From Prevotella melaninogenica (GTDB lineage: Bacteria; Bacteroidota; Bacteroidia; Bacteroidales; Bacteroidaceae), in assembly GCF_018128065.1 (NCBI RefSeq), contig NZ_CP072360.1, forward strand, positions 1,182,501 through 1,246,500: a stretch of 64,000 bases of DNA. The letters run 5' to 3'. The position numbers and the translations under genes are program-made. Shown in pieces: positions 1-9,216 of the stretch. Numbering within the stretch: the stretch's first letter is position 1; each line of letters opens with the position of its first letter. The notes below the pieces were generated by a model. It made no database searches and was not told the origin of the DNA. It saw nothing but the letters and a program-made list of their open reading frames with translations.

Positions 1-1043
1 TGTTTCATAGTTTCTTTTAACTTCATAAGAAAACGCTGAGACAAGCCATCAAGCCTTGCCTCCTGCTTTGTACGAACAACGGAAAACAACACAGGAATAT
101 GTATGCCAATATGCTGGACACGCATTTTCTCTACTTCCAATGCTCGTCTAACGCTGTCAACAATTTGAGTTTGTGCATTCTCAACTCTCATAAGCGTTGA
201 TGCAAGATGGTCAATGAGATAAGCTGCTGCTGCCGTCGGCGTTTTCACACGTTGAAACGACACCATATCCAAAACACTTTCATCACGTTCATGCCCAATA
301 CCTGTTACGATTGGAAGTGGGAAGTTTGCCACATTCTCTGCAAGGCTTAAAGTATCAAAGCCACTGAGGTCGGCTGTTGCACCGCCCCCTCGGATGATAA
401 CAACACAGTCGAAATCATCTTCACGACTGTTGATTTGGTTCAAAGCATTGATAATACTCTGCTCAACATGATCACCTTGCATGACTGCAGAAAATAACTC
501 TACATGGAAGTAGAGTTCATACTCATTTGTTTCTAACTGATTGCAGAAGTCTCCATAACCAGCAGCTGTTTCAGAAGAAATTACAGCTATGCGTTGAGCA
601 AAAATCGGAAAGTGAAGTTCTTTTTGTAATTCAAAAACTCCTTCAGCCTTCAACTGGCGGATAATCTCCTGACGCTTACGCATCATATCCCCCATTGTGT
701 ACTCAGGATTAATATCATCAACGATCCAAGAGAAACCATACTGAGGGTGGAACTGAGCATGAACTTGCAACATTACCTTCATTCCAGTCCGCACTTCCTG
801 TCCTGTCATGCGTATAAAAGCAGGCTTAATAAGCATCCAAACATTACTCCAACACTTAGCTGAAGCACGTGCTATAGGTATATTGCTACCTTCGTTTTTC
901 TCTATCAACTCCATATAGCAGTGTCCACGATTTTCTCGAGCTTCAGACAATTCTGCTTGAACCCAATAAGAACGTGACATTGTGCTATCTATAACATCTG
1001 CGACAAGACTGTTCAATTCAAAAAGTGAAAGTGCTTTTATCAT
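1..1043 (-). CDS. xseA: Exodeoxyribonuclease VII large subunit, 3' part cut by window edge
   Basis: Large subunit of the nuclease that degrades single-stranded DNA to oligonucleotides in both directions during repair. About 347 codons are visible, beginning MIKALSLFELNSLV. The N-terminal OB-fold (roughly residues 1-100) carries the WVQAELSE and CYMELIEK segments expected of the family. The catalytic domain then follows, with AVISSETAAGYGDF and the glycine-rich RGGGATADLSGFD near residue 217, then GIGHERDESVLD. The C-terminal coiled region and stop lie outside the window. The ATG at 1041-1043 is 28 bp downstream of the S8 protease stop, so the two are probably co-transcribed. xseB would be expected further downstream but is not visible. 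Confidence 0.95.
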   Translation of the reverse strand, partial: MIKALSLFELNSLVADVIDSTMSRSYWVQAELSEARENRGHCYMELIEKNEGSNIPIARASAKCWSNVWMLIKPAFIRMTGQEVRTGMKVMLQVHAQFHPQYGFSWIVDDINPEYTMGDMMRKRQEIIRQLKAEGVFELQKELHFPIFAQRIAVISSETAAGYGDFCNQLETNEYELYFHVELFSAVMQGDHVEQSIINALNQINSREDDFDCVVIIRGGGATADLSGFDTLSLAENVANFPLPIVTGIGHERDESVLDMVSFQRVKTPTAAAAYLIDHLASTLMRVENAQTQIVDSVRRALEVEKMRVQHIGIHIPVLFSVVRTKQEARLDGLSQRFLMKLKETMK

Positions 1044-1071
1044 CTTTCAATAATTTTTATAGAACAATTAA

Positions 1072-2493
1072 CTACTGATTAAAGCAAGTAGCTGACTGAT
1101 AAGCTGACCAAAAGTCAGGGATACCATAACCCATGATATTGTCTGGATATTGATAGTTATTTCCTGATTGGCGCACAAGGTCTATTATCTCTTTGGCTGG
1201 CTTGTTTGGAAATGCCTGCCATAAACAAGCAACCATACCAGCAATTAGCGGACAAGCAAATGAAGTCCCATTATCAGGAACAATATATCCCCTACCCGAC
1301 ACAACGTTCGTAGGACAACCATAAGCCATTACATCAGGTTTTACTCGATCATCAGCGGTAGGTCCAATTGATGAGAATGGAGCATTAACCCTATCGAGAG
1401 AAACTGCCCCAACAGTAAGAATATCATGAGCATCAGCAGGAACATTAATCTTCTTCCAAGTACCCATACCATCATTACCAGCACTATTAATAAGTATCAT
1501 TCCCTTACTTGCTAAACGAGAAGCAACTTTTGAGATAGCAGCTGTCTGACCATCTAAATCTGCATATCGATAGTTCATTGATTTATCATCGAAACCATGA
1601 TAACCCAAAGATGAACTAATAACATCTACACCAACAGAATCTGAGAACTCAACAGCAGCTATCCAGAAATCTTCTTCTGCAGAACTCTCTGTCAAATAAT
1701 CTTCCGTCCGAAGTAGCCAGAAATCAGCTTTAGGAGCTGTACCTACAAAAAATGTAGGTTGATTCATTGCTATTGTGGATAATGTCTTGGTGCCATGATC
1801 CATCTCTTTATAGACATCATTGTCATAACCCGCAACAAAATTATGCGTACCTTTTATATTTATTTTTTTAAAAGCTGGGATTTTATCAACATTCATAAAA
1901 CCTGCATCCAATATGGCTATTGTCATTCCTTGTCCCATAAAACCAAGGTCATGCAGTTTTCTGCCATTCAAGCTCTCAATCTGTCCCTTACCCATACCAT
2001 AATAATCATGAATGGTTGAATCAAGAGATTGAAGTTCAGAATTATAACGTACTCTCTGAGAGAGTGGGCGAATAGAGTCTGGTGAGACAAAAACCAACTT
2101 ACTATCTTTTACAAAAGACAACACTTTTAGGTCTTCCAATGTTTGTCGGTTGTCGCCACGCACAAGTACAGAGTTATTCCACTTACTTACGGCAACAACC
2201 TCTCCCCCATTCTTCTTAATTTGTTGAATATAATTAGGTGACACAGGAAGGTCTGTGGAATCAAGCTTCAACCCCTGACGTTCACGCCGCTGAAGAGAAG
2301 CTTTAGAAAGGAATTTCTCAGGCTTATCCAAGGAATATGGTGTTCCACTTTTATCCTTCAATGTAACACGGAACATATAGCATTTTCCTCCTGGATAAGC
2401 TATTCGCCCATCACTCTTTGTAGATGCACATAGACCAGTGCAGGACAAAATGAGTAGAAATATGATGTAACTTCTGAGATGAATTTGTTTCAT
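1072..2493 (-). CDS. Secreted subtilisin-like serine peptidase (S8)
   Basis: Exported endopeptidase of about 473 residues. The N-terminus has a signal-like segment (YIIFLLILSCTGLCAS). A propeptide-like region of about 150 residues follows, then the subtilase fold. The triad is visible: Asp in TIAILDAGF (about 194), His in DHGTKT (about 232) and Ser in NGTSFACPL (about 410), with the oxyanion Asn in NSAGNDG (about 339). No long C-terminal sorting domain is seen. The upstream in-frame TTG at 2502 is less likely than the ATG at 2493, which begins MKQIHLRS. It lies directly upstream of xseA; no functional link is obvious. Substrate unknown. Confidence 0.9.
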   Translation of the reverse strand: MKQIHLRSYIIFLLILSCTGLCASTKSDGRIAYPGGKCYMFRVTLKDKSGTPYSLDKPEKFLSKASLQRRERQGLKLDSTDLPVSPNYIQQIKKNGGEVVAVSKWNNSVLVRGDNRQTLEDLKVLSFVKDSKLVFVSPDSIRPLSQRVRYNSELQSLDSTIHDYYGMGKGQIESLNGRKLHDLGFMGQGMTIAILDAGFMNVDKIPAFKKINIKGTHNFVAGYDNDVYKEMDHGTKTLSTIAMNQPTFFVGTAPKADFWLLRTEDYLTESSAEEDFWIAAVEFSDSVGVDVISSSLGYHGFDDKSMNYRYADLDGQTAAISKVASRLASKGMILINSAGNDGMGTWKKINVPADAHDILTVGAVSLDRVNAPFSSIGPTADDRVKPDVMAYGCPTNVVSGRGYIVPDNGTSFACPLIAGMVACLWQAFPNKPAKEIIDLVRQSGNNYQYPDNIMGYGIPDFWSAYQSATCFNQ

Positions 2494-2589
2494 AATCTGC
2501 AAACTTACACAAAATAATCGAATAACACCACCGAGATGAAAAGAAAATAAAGAAAAAAAAGGATTTCCTATCTCAGGAAATCCTATTTG

Positions 2590-2662
2590 TACACCCTTAG
2601 GGATTCGAACCCTAGACCCACTGATTAAGAGTCAGTTGCTCTACCAACTGAGCTAAGGGTGC
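2590..2662 (-). tRNA. tRNA-Lys (CTT), copy 2 of a tandem pair
   Basis: A 73-nt cloverleaf without encoded CCA. The acceptor stem GCACCCT pairs with AGGGTGT, the D-arm is TAGCTCAGTTGGTAGAGCA, the anticodon loop CTCTTAA gives CTT, and the T-loop is GGTTCGAATCC. It is identical to the upstream copy, from which 39 bp separate it. Confidence 0.97.
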
Positions 2663-2701
2663 ATATTAAACGAAATGATCAGGGTTATAAAGCAATCTTT
2701 G

Positions 2702-2774
2702 TACACCCTTAGGGATTCGAACCCTAGACCCACTGATTAAGAGTCAGTTGCTCTACCAACTGAGCTAAGGGTGC
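2702..2774 (-). tRNA. tRNA-Lys (CTT), copy 1 of a tandem pair
   Basis: Same 73-nt sequence as the gene at 2590-2662, with anticodon CTT in loop CTCTTAA. It lies about 20 bp downstream of a strong Bacteroidota-type promoter, so both copies are probably made from one precursor. Confidence 0.97.
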
Positions 2775-2794
2775 TCATTTCGTTTTTGCGAGTG

Positions 2795-2826
2795 CAAAGG
2801 TATTACTTTTTTGCGAATTAACCAAA
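2795..2826 (-). promoter_or_regulatory. Promoter of the tRNA-Lys pair
   Basis: On the minus strand, TTTG (2823-2826) is followed after exactly 20 bp by TACCTTTG (2795-2802). This is the primary sigma factor pattern known for Bacteroidota. Transcription should begin just before the first tRNA. Confidence 0.8.
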
Positions 2827-3491
2827 CTTTTTTTCTTTTTTTATTCACAAATAGGTTTGCTATTTACGGTATAATTATAAATGTTTAATATAACTATATG
2901 ATAATATGATGATTACAAACGACATAACTTTATGAGGATACTATCTTTTTTATGTATTCATAAATATCTTTCTCTCTCAAGATGTAAGAACTTACTTTTC
3001 TGATATACTTTATTTGGGGATTTACATTTACTGAGCAGAAGAACAGGAAAAGAATGCGATACCCTATCTATTCATATTTTTTTTACCGCTATCTAAATCA
3101 TAATACTCCCTTGTTATTCCATAACTATGTAAAAGATTTTCGTCATCTTGAAATCAATATATGGTCATTTGGCTTCGAAGAGATGCCCACTTGGCTTGCA
3201 AAAGGTGCCCTTTAAAGCTCTTACTAACGCCCTTTTAGACCCCAATTAAGCACCTTTTGAAAACAGATTTGTAACTAATTGATTTTATGTTTGTTACAAA
3301 GCCACATTTTCTTTCTATTTTTGATTACAAGTATAGGTTCTTTTGCCGACCTCATGTAAAGTTATTTCATATTGCGCCAATCATCGTTCGCAATATAGAA
3401 AAAGACAAATCGTCAACAATACAATATGCAAAAAGCATCTACGCCTTTAACGAAAGATCCTTATTTTGCTCTTAAAACATTGATTATTTCA
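2827..3491. other. Gene-free stretch between tRNA-Lys and the exporter gene
   Basis: AT-rich, with no supportable gene. Short reading frames here have no recognisable features. It contains one copy of a dispersed repeat at 3206-3258, annotated separately. Confidence 0.6.
3206..3258 (-). repeat. Dispersed intergenic repeat, copy 1
   Basis: Read on the minus strand, this shares AAAGGTGCTTA, AAAAGGGCGTTA and an AAAGGGCA-like block, in the same order and spacing, with 39894-39945. The two copies lie in opposite orientation, 36 kb apart, both in gene-free DNA. GGGC/GCCC blocks repeat within each copy. No coding content. Confidence 0.6.
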
Positions 3492-3526
3492 TTAAAAAAG
3501 GATGAAACCTGCAATAGTTTCATCCT
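3492..3526 (-). terminator. Rho-independent terminator of the ThrE-like gene
   Basis: The 10-bp stem AGGATGAAAC (3499-3508) pairs with GTTTCATCCT (3517-3526) around an 8-nt loop. On the minus strand the stem is followed by TTTTTT. It lies about 30 bp past the exporter stop. Confidence 0.8.
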
Positions 3527-3554
3527 CATACCATTCTTATATAAAAATCTTCTA

Positions 3555-4970
3555 TTATACATTATATTGATGCAAATCAACAAACTTTCCACGCTCACGA
3601 CGCTCGTCTATCAGACGCTGTAACTTTGCGTTACGATGAGGTGCTATCCATTTTCTCGCAAAAATATTAGGTATAGCAACACCCAAAGCGATGCAAAGTA
3701 ACACCAAAGAACCATTGATCGTAAACGTCATAGCATGTGTTACCTCCCCAACAACACCATGCATTCCCATAAAACCATAAAGTGCACGATACATAAGTAC
3801 ACCAGGTACAATAGGGATAACAGCAGGAATAGTGATACACTGGTGTGGTGTATGGAGGAAATGAACAGCTTTAATATTAATTATTGATATCAATGCTGAG
3901 CCACAAAGCGAACCAACAACAATACCTAATCCAAGTCCTACACTCCCTGATGAAGGCTCAAGGAATACGAAGTTTCGGGTACAAACACAAATAATACCAC
4001 CCACAGCAATCCAAGGCATTAAACGATATGGAATGTTATAAATTGTTGCAAAACCCATAGCTGAGATTGCAGCTGCAATAGCATAAACATAGAAGGAGTG
4101 ATGTGGGATTGTAGATAGATTTTTTACGAAGCCATCAAAGCAACCGCATTTAATTGCCAACATAATACCAAACGACATTGAGACAACTATAAGCATTGTG
4201 TTCATTGATCGGATTAGTCCAGTATTTATATAATTGTCTAACAAGTCATTAACTGCATTTATTAAAGGAACACCTGGCACAATGTAAAGTGCACAAGCCA
4301 AGAGTGGATGCCATGGAGTATGCGTAAACAGAATTGGACGTAGAAATTCAGGAAGTACCGCTTGAACACTTGGTGTTGAAATGAAAGATGATAACCAAGC
4401 GAGTACTGTACTTACGAAGGCTGCTACAGCAAAGTTTGCATAGATGTTTGAACCAGAATGATTCAAAAACATACGCAAACGATTACCCAGAATAGCAGCA
4501 ATTGAAGCATAGCAAAAGGCAGTCCAGTCACAACCGAATTGAATACAGAAACCACCGCAGGCAAGTCCTGCACCAATAGCGATCATCCAGTCTGTATAAT
4601 AGTGTTTACCATGGGCAATCTTCTCAAGTTCTTCTTCGTACTTATCCAATGAATAATCCTTTTGGATAGCACGCCATGAGAGTTTTGAGACTTCTTGAAT
4701 AGCAAGCATATTAATTACATGCTTATCACAACGCTGCATCTTAGAGAAGCTATGAAATTCGTCACTCACATTTACCTGCAACATATAATAATCAATATTC
4801 ATGTGTAGGTTCTCCTTTGGCAGTCCCAAATAAGCTGCGGTACGCTCCATGTTTCTTTTAACACGACTCGTATCTGCTGAACTTTCCATGAGGATTTGTC
4901 CGGTGCGAAGAAGCAAATCAAGTTTTCTACGAAGGGTTTTCTTGGAACAATCCATCTGTTTTTCGTCCAT
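3555..4970 (-). CDS. ThrE-family threonine/serine exporter
   Basis: Inner-membrane exporter of about 471 residues. The N-terminal cytosolic part (roughly 1-130) contains LLLRTGQILMESSADTSRV and YYMLQVNVSDEF, typical of the ThrE N-terminal domain (DUF1212). About ten hydrophobic segments follow, including GAGLACGGFCIQFGCDW, HPLLACALYIVPGVPLINAV and ITIPAVIPIVPGVLMYRAL. Both halves (ThrE and ThrE_2/DUF3815 types) are in one chain, whereas some bacteria split them. ATG at 4970 is preferred over an upstream in-frame TTG. It is monocistronic, ending at a clear terminator. The exported substrate is inferred from the family only. Confidence 0.88.
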   Translation of the reverse strand: MDEKQMDCSKKTLRRKLDLLLRTGQILMESSADTSRVKRNMERTAAYLGLPKENLHMNIDYYMLQVNVSDEFHSFSKMQRCDKHVINMLAIQEVSKLSWRAIQKDYSLDKYEEELEKIAHGKHYYTDWMIAIGAGLACGGFCIQFGCDWTAFCYASIAAILGNRLRMFLNHSGSNIYANFAVAAFVSTVLAWLSSFISTPSVQAVLPEFLRPILFTHTPWHPLLACALYIVPGVPLINAVNDLLDNYINTGLIRSMNTMLIVVSMSFGIMLAIKCGCFDGFVKNLSTIPHHSFYVYAIAAAISAMGFATIYNIPYRLMPWIAVGGIICVCTRNFVFLEPSSGSVGLGLGIVVGSLCGSALISIINIKAVHFLHTPHQCITIPAVIPIVPGVLMYRALYGFMGMHGVVGEVTHAMTFTINGSLVLLCIALGVAIPNIFARKWIAPHRNAKLQRLIDERRERGKFVDLHQYNV

Positions 4971-5586
4971 ACAAAACAATCTTTTAATATTAAAAACTGT
5001 TGCAAAGGTACAACTTATTATTCATATTGGAAAATTACACTACTAAAAATCAAATCTTTAGCTTAATTATGATAGCAAAATATGCAAACAAGTATAATAC
5101 CTGATAACGACAAACAAATAGACTTTATTTGTTCTAAAGCCACTCAAATGCTTTCTTTTTGAATTGAATCTTACACTCTTTTCACTCAGCCTTGACATCC
5201 TCTTTGCTCCCTTTTCACGATGCATAGACAAACTGCAAGTGTGCCGTCAATAATATACGTTGATTACCCAATGTTCTTTCTGCATTATACTTACGGACTA
5301 TGAAAACGACAAGCCATACTTAGTAGGACGACACGCCAGTTCGTTTCACAGCGATGCATGAAACAATAAACTCAGGTCTTCTTCTTTCAGGCAAATCATG
5401 ATAGCGAATATTATACATCCTCTCAATTATATATTTGTACTCATAGTAGAAATATTATTGTATTGTATATCAAATAATTACAAATTTGAATGTACAAATA
5501 CAACCAATATTAATTCTATTTCACTTCTCCTTCTCAGAGACTTAGGAAGACATTTCAAACAAGTGAGAAACTTTAGTAACTTTATT
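4971..5586. other. Gene-free stretch upstream of the exporter gene
   Basis: No supportable gene, RNA or array. It ends at the left terminal repeat of the MITE at 5587. Confidence 0.5.
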
Positions 5587-5783
5587 TAAGGTGGGTTCTA
5601 TTAATTAACTTTGTCATATTTCAGATTCTCTTCGAGAGCAAATTGATAGGGAACAACGAAGTTATGCGGACATAAAGACTGCGTAAACTGGCAATTTGCT
5701 CTCGAAGAGAATCTGAAATATGACAAAATGTAACCCAGGATTTAATCATTTAATTTCAGTGGGGATTGATAGAACCCACCTTA
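5587..5783. mobile_element. MITE-like element, intact copy (197 bp)
   Basis: A 15-bp terminal inverted repeat is perfect: TAAGGTGGGTTCTAT at 5587-5601 and its reverse complement at 5769-5783. Inside, a second perfect inverted repeat of 36 bp (5610-5645 and 5692-5727) forms a long stem with a 46-nt loop. There is no coding capacity. A decayed relative lies at 36210-36395. The right end runs into the adjacent minus-strand gene and supplies its last codons and stop. No clear target-site duplication is visible. The mobilising transposase is not in this window. Confidence 0.85.
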
Positions 5784-7459
5784 TACTTCTGCAGGAAAGT
5801 ATCTGCTTGCGTATTGCCGAGTTCCTTAGCCTTTTGAATATTTTTCAGACCTTCTTCTTTCTGTTTACTCTCACATTGCGCAATACCAAGAATAAGATAG
5901 GCATCAGGCAAAGAAGCATCAAGTTGGATTGCTTGCTGAGCAGCACTAATAGCAGCATCTATTTTATTCAGACGTAACAGGAGACTTCCTGCCTCTGTTG
6001 GATACAAGGCTTCCTTTGGGTCAAGTCGTGAGGCAATAAGAATATCCTGCAATGCTTGCTGCCACATACGAGCTTTCACTTCACACTGTTCGCGCATGTA
6101 ATAAAAAGCGGCTCCAAGACGTCCCTGATTAAAATATTCATAGGTATAATAATCCTGCACAGCCTTGCGAAACTCTCCCATCTTCTCTAACTGCTGACCA
6201 CGTGTATAAAAATATGGTGCAGAAGTAGAAACGTATGGTGTATCGCATAGTTCGATACTCTTATTAAGTAAGTCGAGAATCTCTTGGTCAGTAGCCCCCA
6301 AATGCTGACGACTCTGTGCCATCTCCAAGTAAAGTTCTGGATTATTAAACTTAGTCTTTGTTAGTGCTTCAAACTCTGTATATGCCTTTGCATAATCACC
6401 TTTTGCAAAGATAATCTGTGCCTGAAGATGTCTATATGCATCATTAGCTTTAGTTGATTGAGCTTTTTGAATCTCGTCTAAAGCTTTGTCAAGTGTCCAA
6501 CCAACTGACTTTGTTTTTTCTTCAGAGTCCTGAGCAAGTGTACCACGATAAATAAGACGAGCATAGTTATAATGTGCTTCATCCTTTGCTGTCACCTTTC
6601 TAACAGCAGTTTGCATCGTCTTATCAGCATTAGCAATCTCACCCTTAGCTATCTGAATGTTCGCTAAAGCATAATAACCATCATTTGACTGTGGGAACTT
6701 TGCTATAAAATCATTGACAACAGCTTCATGTATGTTGGAAGGTTTTTCTGAGGAAAGCATCAATGCGACAACAGCCTCTTCTATCTTATTGGGTAAACCT
6801 ATACAGATTCCACTTTGTCGAAGGGTGATATCGTTCTGTGATAGTCCGTTAACAGTAAAGTCATTCGCATAGTTTACATCTGTGGAACTCTGTGAATCAC
6901 CTGATATATTGAACAAACCGATAACCTGTCCTTTCGTATTAAAGACTGGGGCACCATTCAACTTATCAGTAGCCGTAGACTTCAGAATAGCATAATTATA
7001 CTTATCCATAAACTTTTCAACGTTTACCACATCAGCCTTCTCTGCATTGCCACTCTTTGGCATAGGCGTAATCCAGACTTCATCATTAGCCGAAACAGTT
7101 GTTGTCAAAGGAGCAGCAATAGTCTTACCATTCACTTGGAATTTAACAATATCATAAATCTCATTGGCACCAAGCAGACACTCCACTTCGTGTTTCTGTC
7201 CTTTAGCATCAATAATGACAGCCTTATCTGCCCCAATAAAGGGTTTCCAAGGGCTAATAGCAATACCGTCCGTACTGATACATACGCCATTAGATGTTGC
7301 CAAAATACTACCATCTGCTTTAAAAGTGGTCAATATAAAGGCCGCATCTGCAGCTTTCTTCACGGCACCAGGCTGAGCAGAAATGTTTGTAGAGATACCC
7401 AAGACGAGGGCAATGGTCAAAATTAAAGTTCTTAGTTTCATGTTCATTCTTTCTTTCAT
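5756..7459 (-). CDS. Exported TPR protein with degenerate trypsin-like domain
   Basis: A protein of 567 residues with an N-terminal signal peptide (MKLRTLILT to NISAQ). Residues about 30-200 resemble a trypsin/DegP-type domain: VCISTDGIAISPW is where such proteins usually have a GxGxxI...HVV block, and DKLNGAPVFNTKGQVIGL is where they have GxSGGP. The catalytic His and Ser are absent (WKP and GAP instead), so it is probably not a protease. The rest is a run of TPR-like repeats with Ala/Tyr spacing, such as AYRHLQAQIIFAKGDYAKAY. The C-terminal tail VGSINPH and the stop come from the overlapping MITE. Alternative ATG starts exist at 7447 and 7441. Role unknown; a periplasmic scaffold is a guess. 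Confidence 0.85.
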   Translation of the reverse strand: MKERMNMKLRTLILTIALVLGISTNISAQPGAVKKAADAAFILTTFKADGSILATSNGVCISTDGIAISPWKPFIGADKAVIIDAKGQKHEVECLLGANEIYDIVKFQVNGKTIAAPLTTTVSANDEVWITPMPKSGNAEKADVVNVEKFMDKYNYAILKSTATDKLNGAPVFNTKGQVIGLFNISGDSQSSTDVNYANDFTVNGLSQNDITLRQSGICIGLPNKIEEAVVALMLSSEKPSNIHEAVVNDFIAKFPQSNDGYYALANIQIAKGEIANADKTMQTAVRKVTAKDEAHYNYARLIYRGTLAQDSEEKTKSVGWTLDKALDEIQKAQSTKANDAYRHLQAQIIFAKGDYAKAYTEFEALTKTKFNNPELYLEMAQSRQHLGATDQEILDLLNKSIELCDTPYVSTSAPYFYTRGQQLEKMGEFRKAVQDYYTYEYFNQGRLGAAFYYMREQCEVKARMWQQALQDILIASRLDPKEALYPTEAGSLLLRLNKIDAAISAAQQAIQLDASLPDAYLILGIAQCESKQKEEGLKNIQKAKELGNTQADTFLQKYKVGSINPH

Positions 7460-7479
7460 TGTATATTTTTAGCAAGGTG

Positions 7480-9153
7480 TTATTTTTTTCTCTTACTCAA
7501 TTCTAACAATTCACGAGCATTCTGTAAAGCTGCATCAGAAACATCAGCGCCAGAAAGCATCTGTGCAATCTCATTCACGCGCTGCTCTCCAGTTAATTCA
7601 CGCATGTGACTGTGCGTTCCTTCTGCGGTTTCTTTCTTCTCTACTTTATAGTGCGAACTACCCAAAGCCGCAATCTGTGGAAGGTGAGTAATGGAAATTA
7701 CCTGACGGTTGTTGTCTCCCATTTCCTGCATGATAAGTGCCATCTTCTGCGCAATCTTACCACTTACACCTGTGTCAATCTCATCAAAAATAATGGTTGG
7801 TAACTTAACTGCCCCACTTACCATTGCCTTCAATGACAACATTACACGAGCAATCTCACCACCAGAAGCTACCTGTGCAACAGGTTCCATAGCCGTACTT
7901 GTGTTGGCAGAGAAGAGGAATTGGACCTTGTCACCACCATCCATTGCCAAAGGCTTAGGCAACAACTCTACCTTAAACCTGACATTCGGTATTCCAAGCG
8001 GAATAAGACGACTACTCATTTGTTCCTCAACCGTCTTGATTGCCTCACGCCTGAGTGCAGTCAACTTCTCTGCATGCTTCTCACATGCTGCACGCTTTGA
8101 TTTCACTTCTTGCTCAAGCAACTCCAATTCTTCATCGCTGTTGTCAATATTCTTTAGTTGTTCAGCAATGTTATCACGAATCTCTATGAGTTCTTTCTCT
8201 GTAGAAACGTGAAACTTCTGTTCAAGTGTATTCAATAAATCAAGCTGCTGGTTTATGCTATCTAAACGAGAAGGATCAAAATCAATATTCTCAACTTCAC
8301 TCCCAATCTCACCTGCAATATCCTTCAGTTCTATATGTACTGATGATAAACGCTGTTCAAGTTCTTGTGCCTTAGGATAAACCTTCTCAACATTTCCAAG
8401 ATTATCAAGACTCTGTCCTAATTTGCGAAGGATTCCGTTATCATCGTCATTCAAAAGATTATCCGCCTCATAGAAAGCCGTTTTGATATCTTCTGAGTGT
8501 GAGAGAGTTTCACTTTCTTGTTCAAGTTCTTCTTGTCTGCCTTCTATCAAGCCTGCACTCTCCAACTCACTGAACTGAAAACGCATGAATTCTTCATTTT
8601 CCTGAGCTTGTGAAATATGCTCTTTAACATCAGAAAGACGGTGTTCTGCTTCTTTATAATCTTCATAAGCTGAACGATAAGCAGCCAATTCCTTACCATC
8701 TTGAGCAATAATATCCACAACATTCAGTTGGAAGTCATCTTTTTGCAACAAAAGATTCTGATGTTGTGAATGAATATCTATCAACTGTTCACCCAATGCA
8801 CGCATCATCTGCAATGACACTGGAGTATCATTGATGAAGGCACGTGACTTGCCGGTAGATGTCAGTTCGCGACGAACAATGGTATCTTCTAGTTCAAAAT
8901 CAATATCATGCTCTTCAAAGAAGGATTCAAAGCCATAGTTAGAGAGGTCGAAATGTGCCTCAATCGTACATTTCTTTTCTCCTTGCTTTATCTGTTTACT
9001 ATCAGCTCTATTGCCCAATAATAAACCGATCGCCCCCAAGATAATACTCTTTCCCGCACCAGTTTCACCCGTAATAACAGAGAAACCCGAGTGGAAAGTA
9101 ATATCCAACTGATCAATCAATGTGTAGTTTTTTATATATAGATGTTTCAGCAT
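7480..9153 (-). CDS. recN: DNA repair protein RecN
   Basis: SMC-like ATPase acting early in double-strand break repair. Its 557 residues match the family length. The ATPase head is split: Walker A GETGAGKS at about 29-36 and, after a long Glu/Leu-rich coiled coil (about 150-370), the signature VASGGEIARVMLS near 431 and Walker B IIFDEIDTGVSG near 455. A DNA end-binding-type ISITHLPQIAAL follows. It is followed in the same direction, after 20 bp, by the TPR protein, and is preceded by DUF4835 and coaBC; the order recN-DUF4835-coaBC-exonuclease recurs across Bacteroidota from my knowledge of the group. Confidence 0.97.
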   Translation of the reverse strand: MLKHLYIKNYTLIDQLDITFHSGFSVITGETGAGKSIILGAIGLLLGNRADSKQIKQGEKKCTIEAHFDLSNYGFESFFEEHDIDFELEDTIVRRELTSTGKSRAFINDTPVSLQMMRALGEQLIDIHSQHQNLLLQKDDFQLNVVDIIAQDGKELAAYRSAYEDYKEAEHRLSDVKEHISQAQENEEFMRFQFSELESAGLIEGRQEELEQESETLSHSEDIKTAFYEADNLLNDDDNGILRKLGQSLDNLGNVEKVYPKAQELEQRLSSVHIELKDIAGEIGSEVENIDFDPSRLDSINQQLDLLNTLEQKFHVSTEKELIEIRDNIAEQLKNIDNSDEELELLEQEVKSKRAACEKHAEKLTALRREAIKTVEEQMSSRLIPLGIPNVRFKVELLPKPLAMDGGDKVQFLFSANTSTAMEPVAQVASGGEIARVMLSLKAMVSGAVKLPTIIFDEIDTGVSGKIAQKMALIMQEMGDNNRQVISITHLPQIAALGSSHYKVEKKETAEGTHSHMRELTGEQRVNEIAQMLSGADVSDAALQNARELLELSKRKK

Positions 9154-9216
9154 ATATTTGCTAATTATAATAATTGAAGTTAAAGAATAGGATTCTTTCG
9201 CTTTACTATGAAGCTG

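Noticed and set aside
2590..2774. Tandem tRNA-Lys pair as an integration (att) duplication
   Set aside because: Both copies are complete and 39 bp apart, with no integrase or cargo between; simple gene duplication explains it.
7709..8212. 167-residue plus-strand frame inside recN
   Set aside because: Reverse-complement shadow of recN with Ser-rich composition; the recN frame is complete and conserved.
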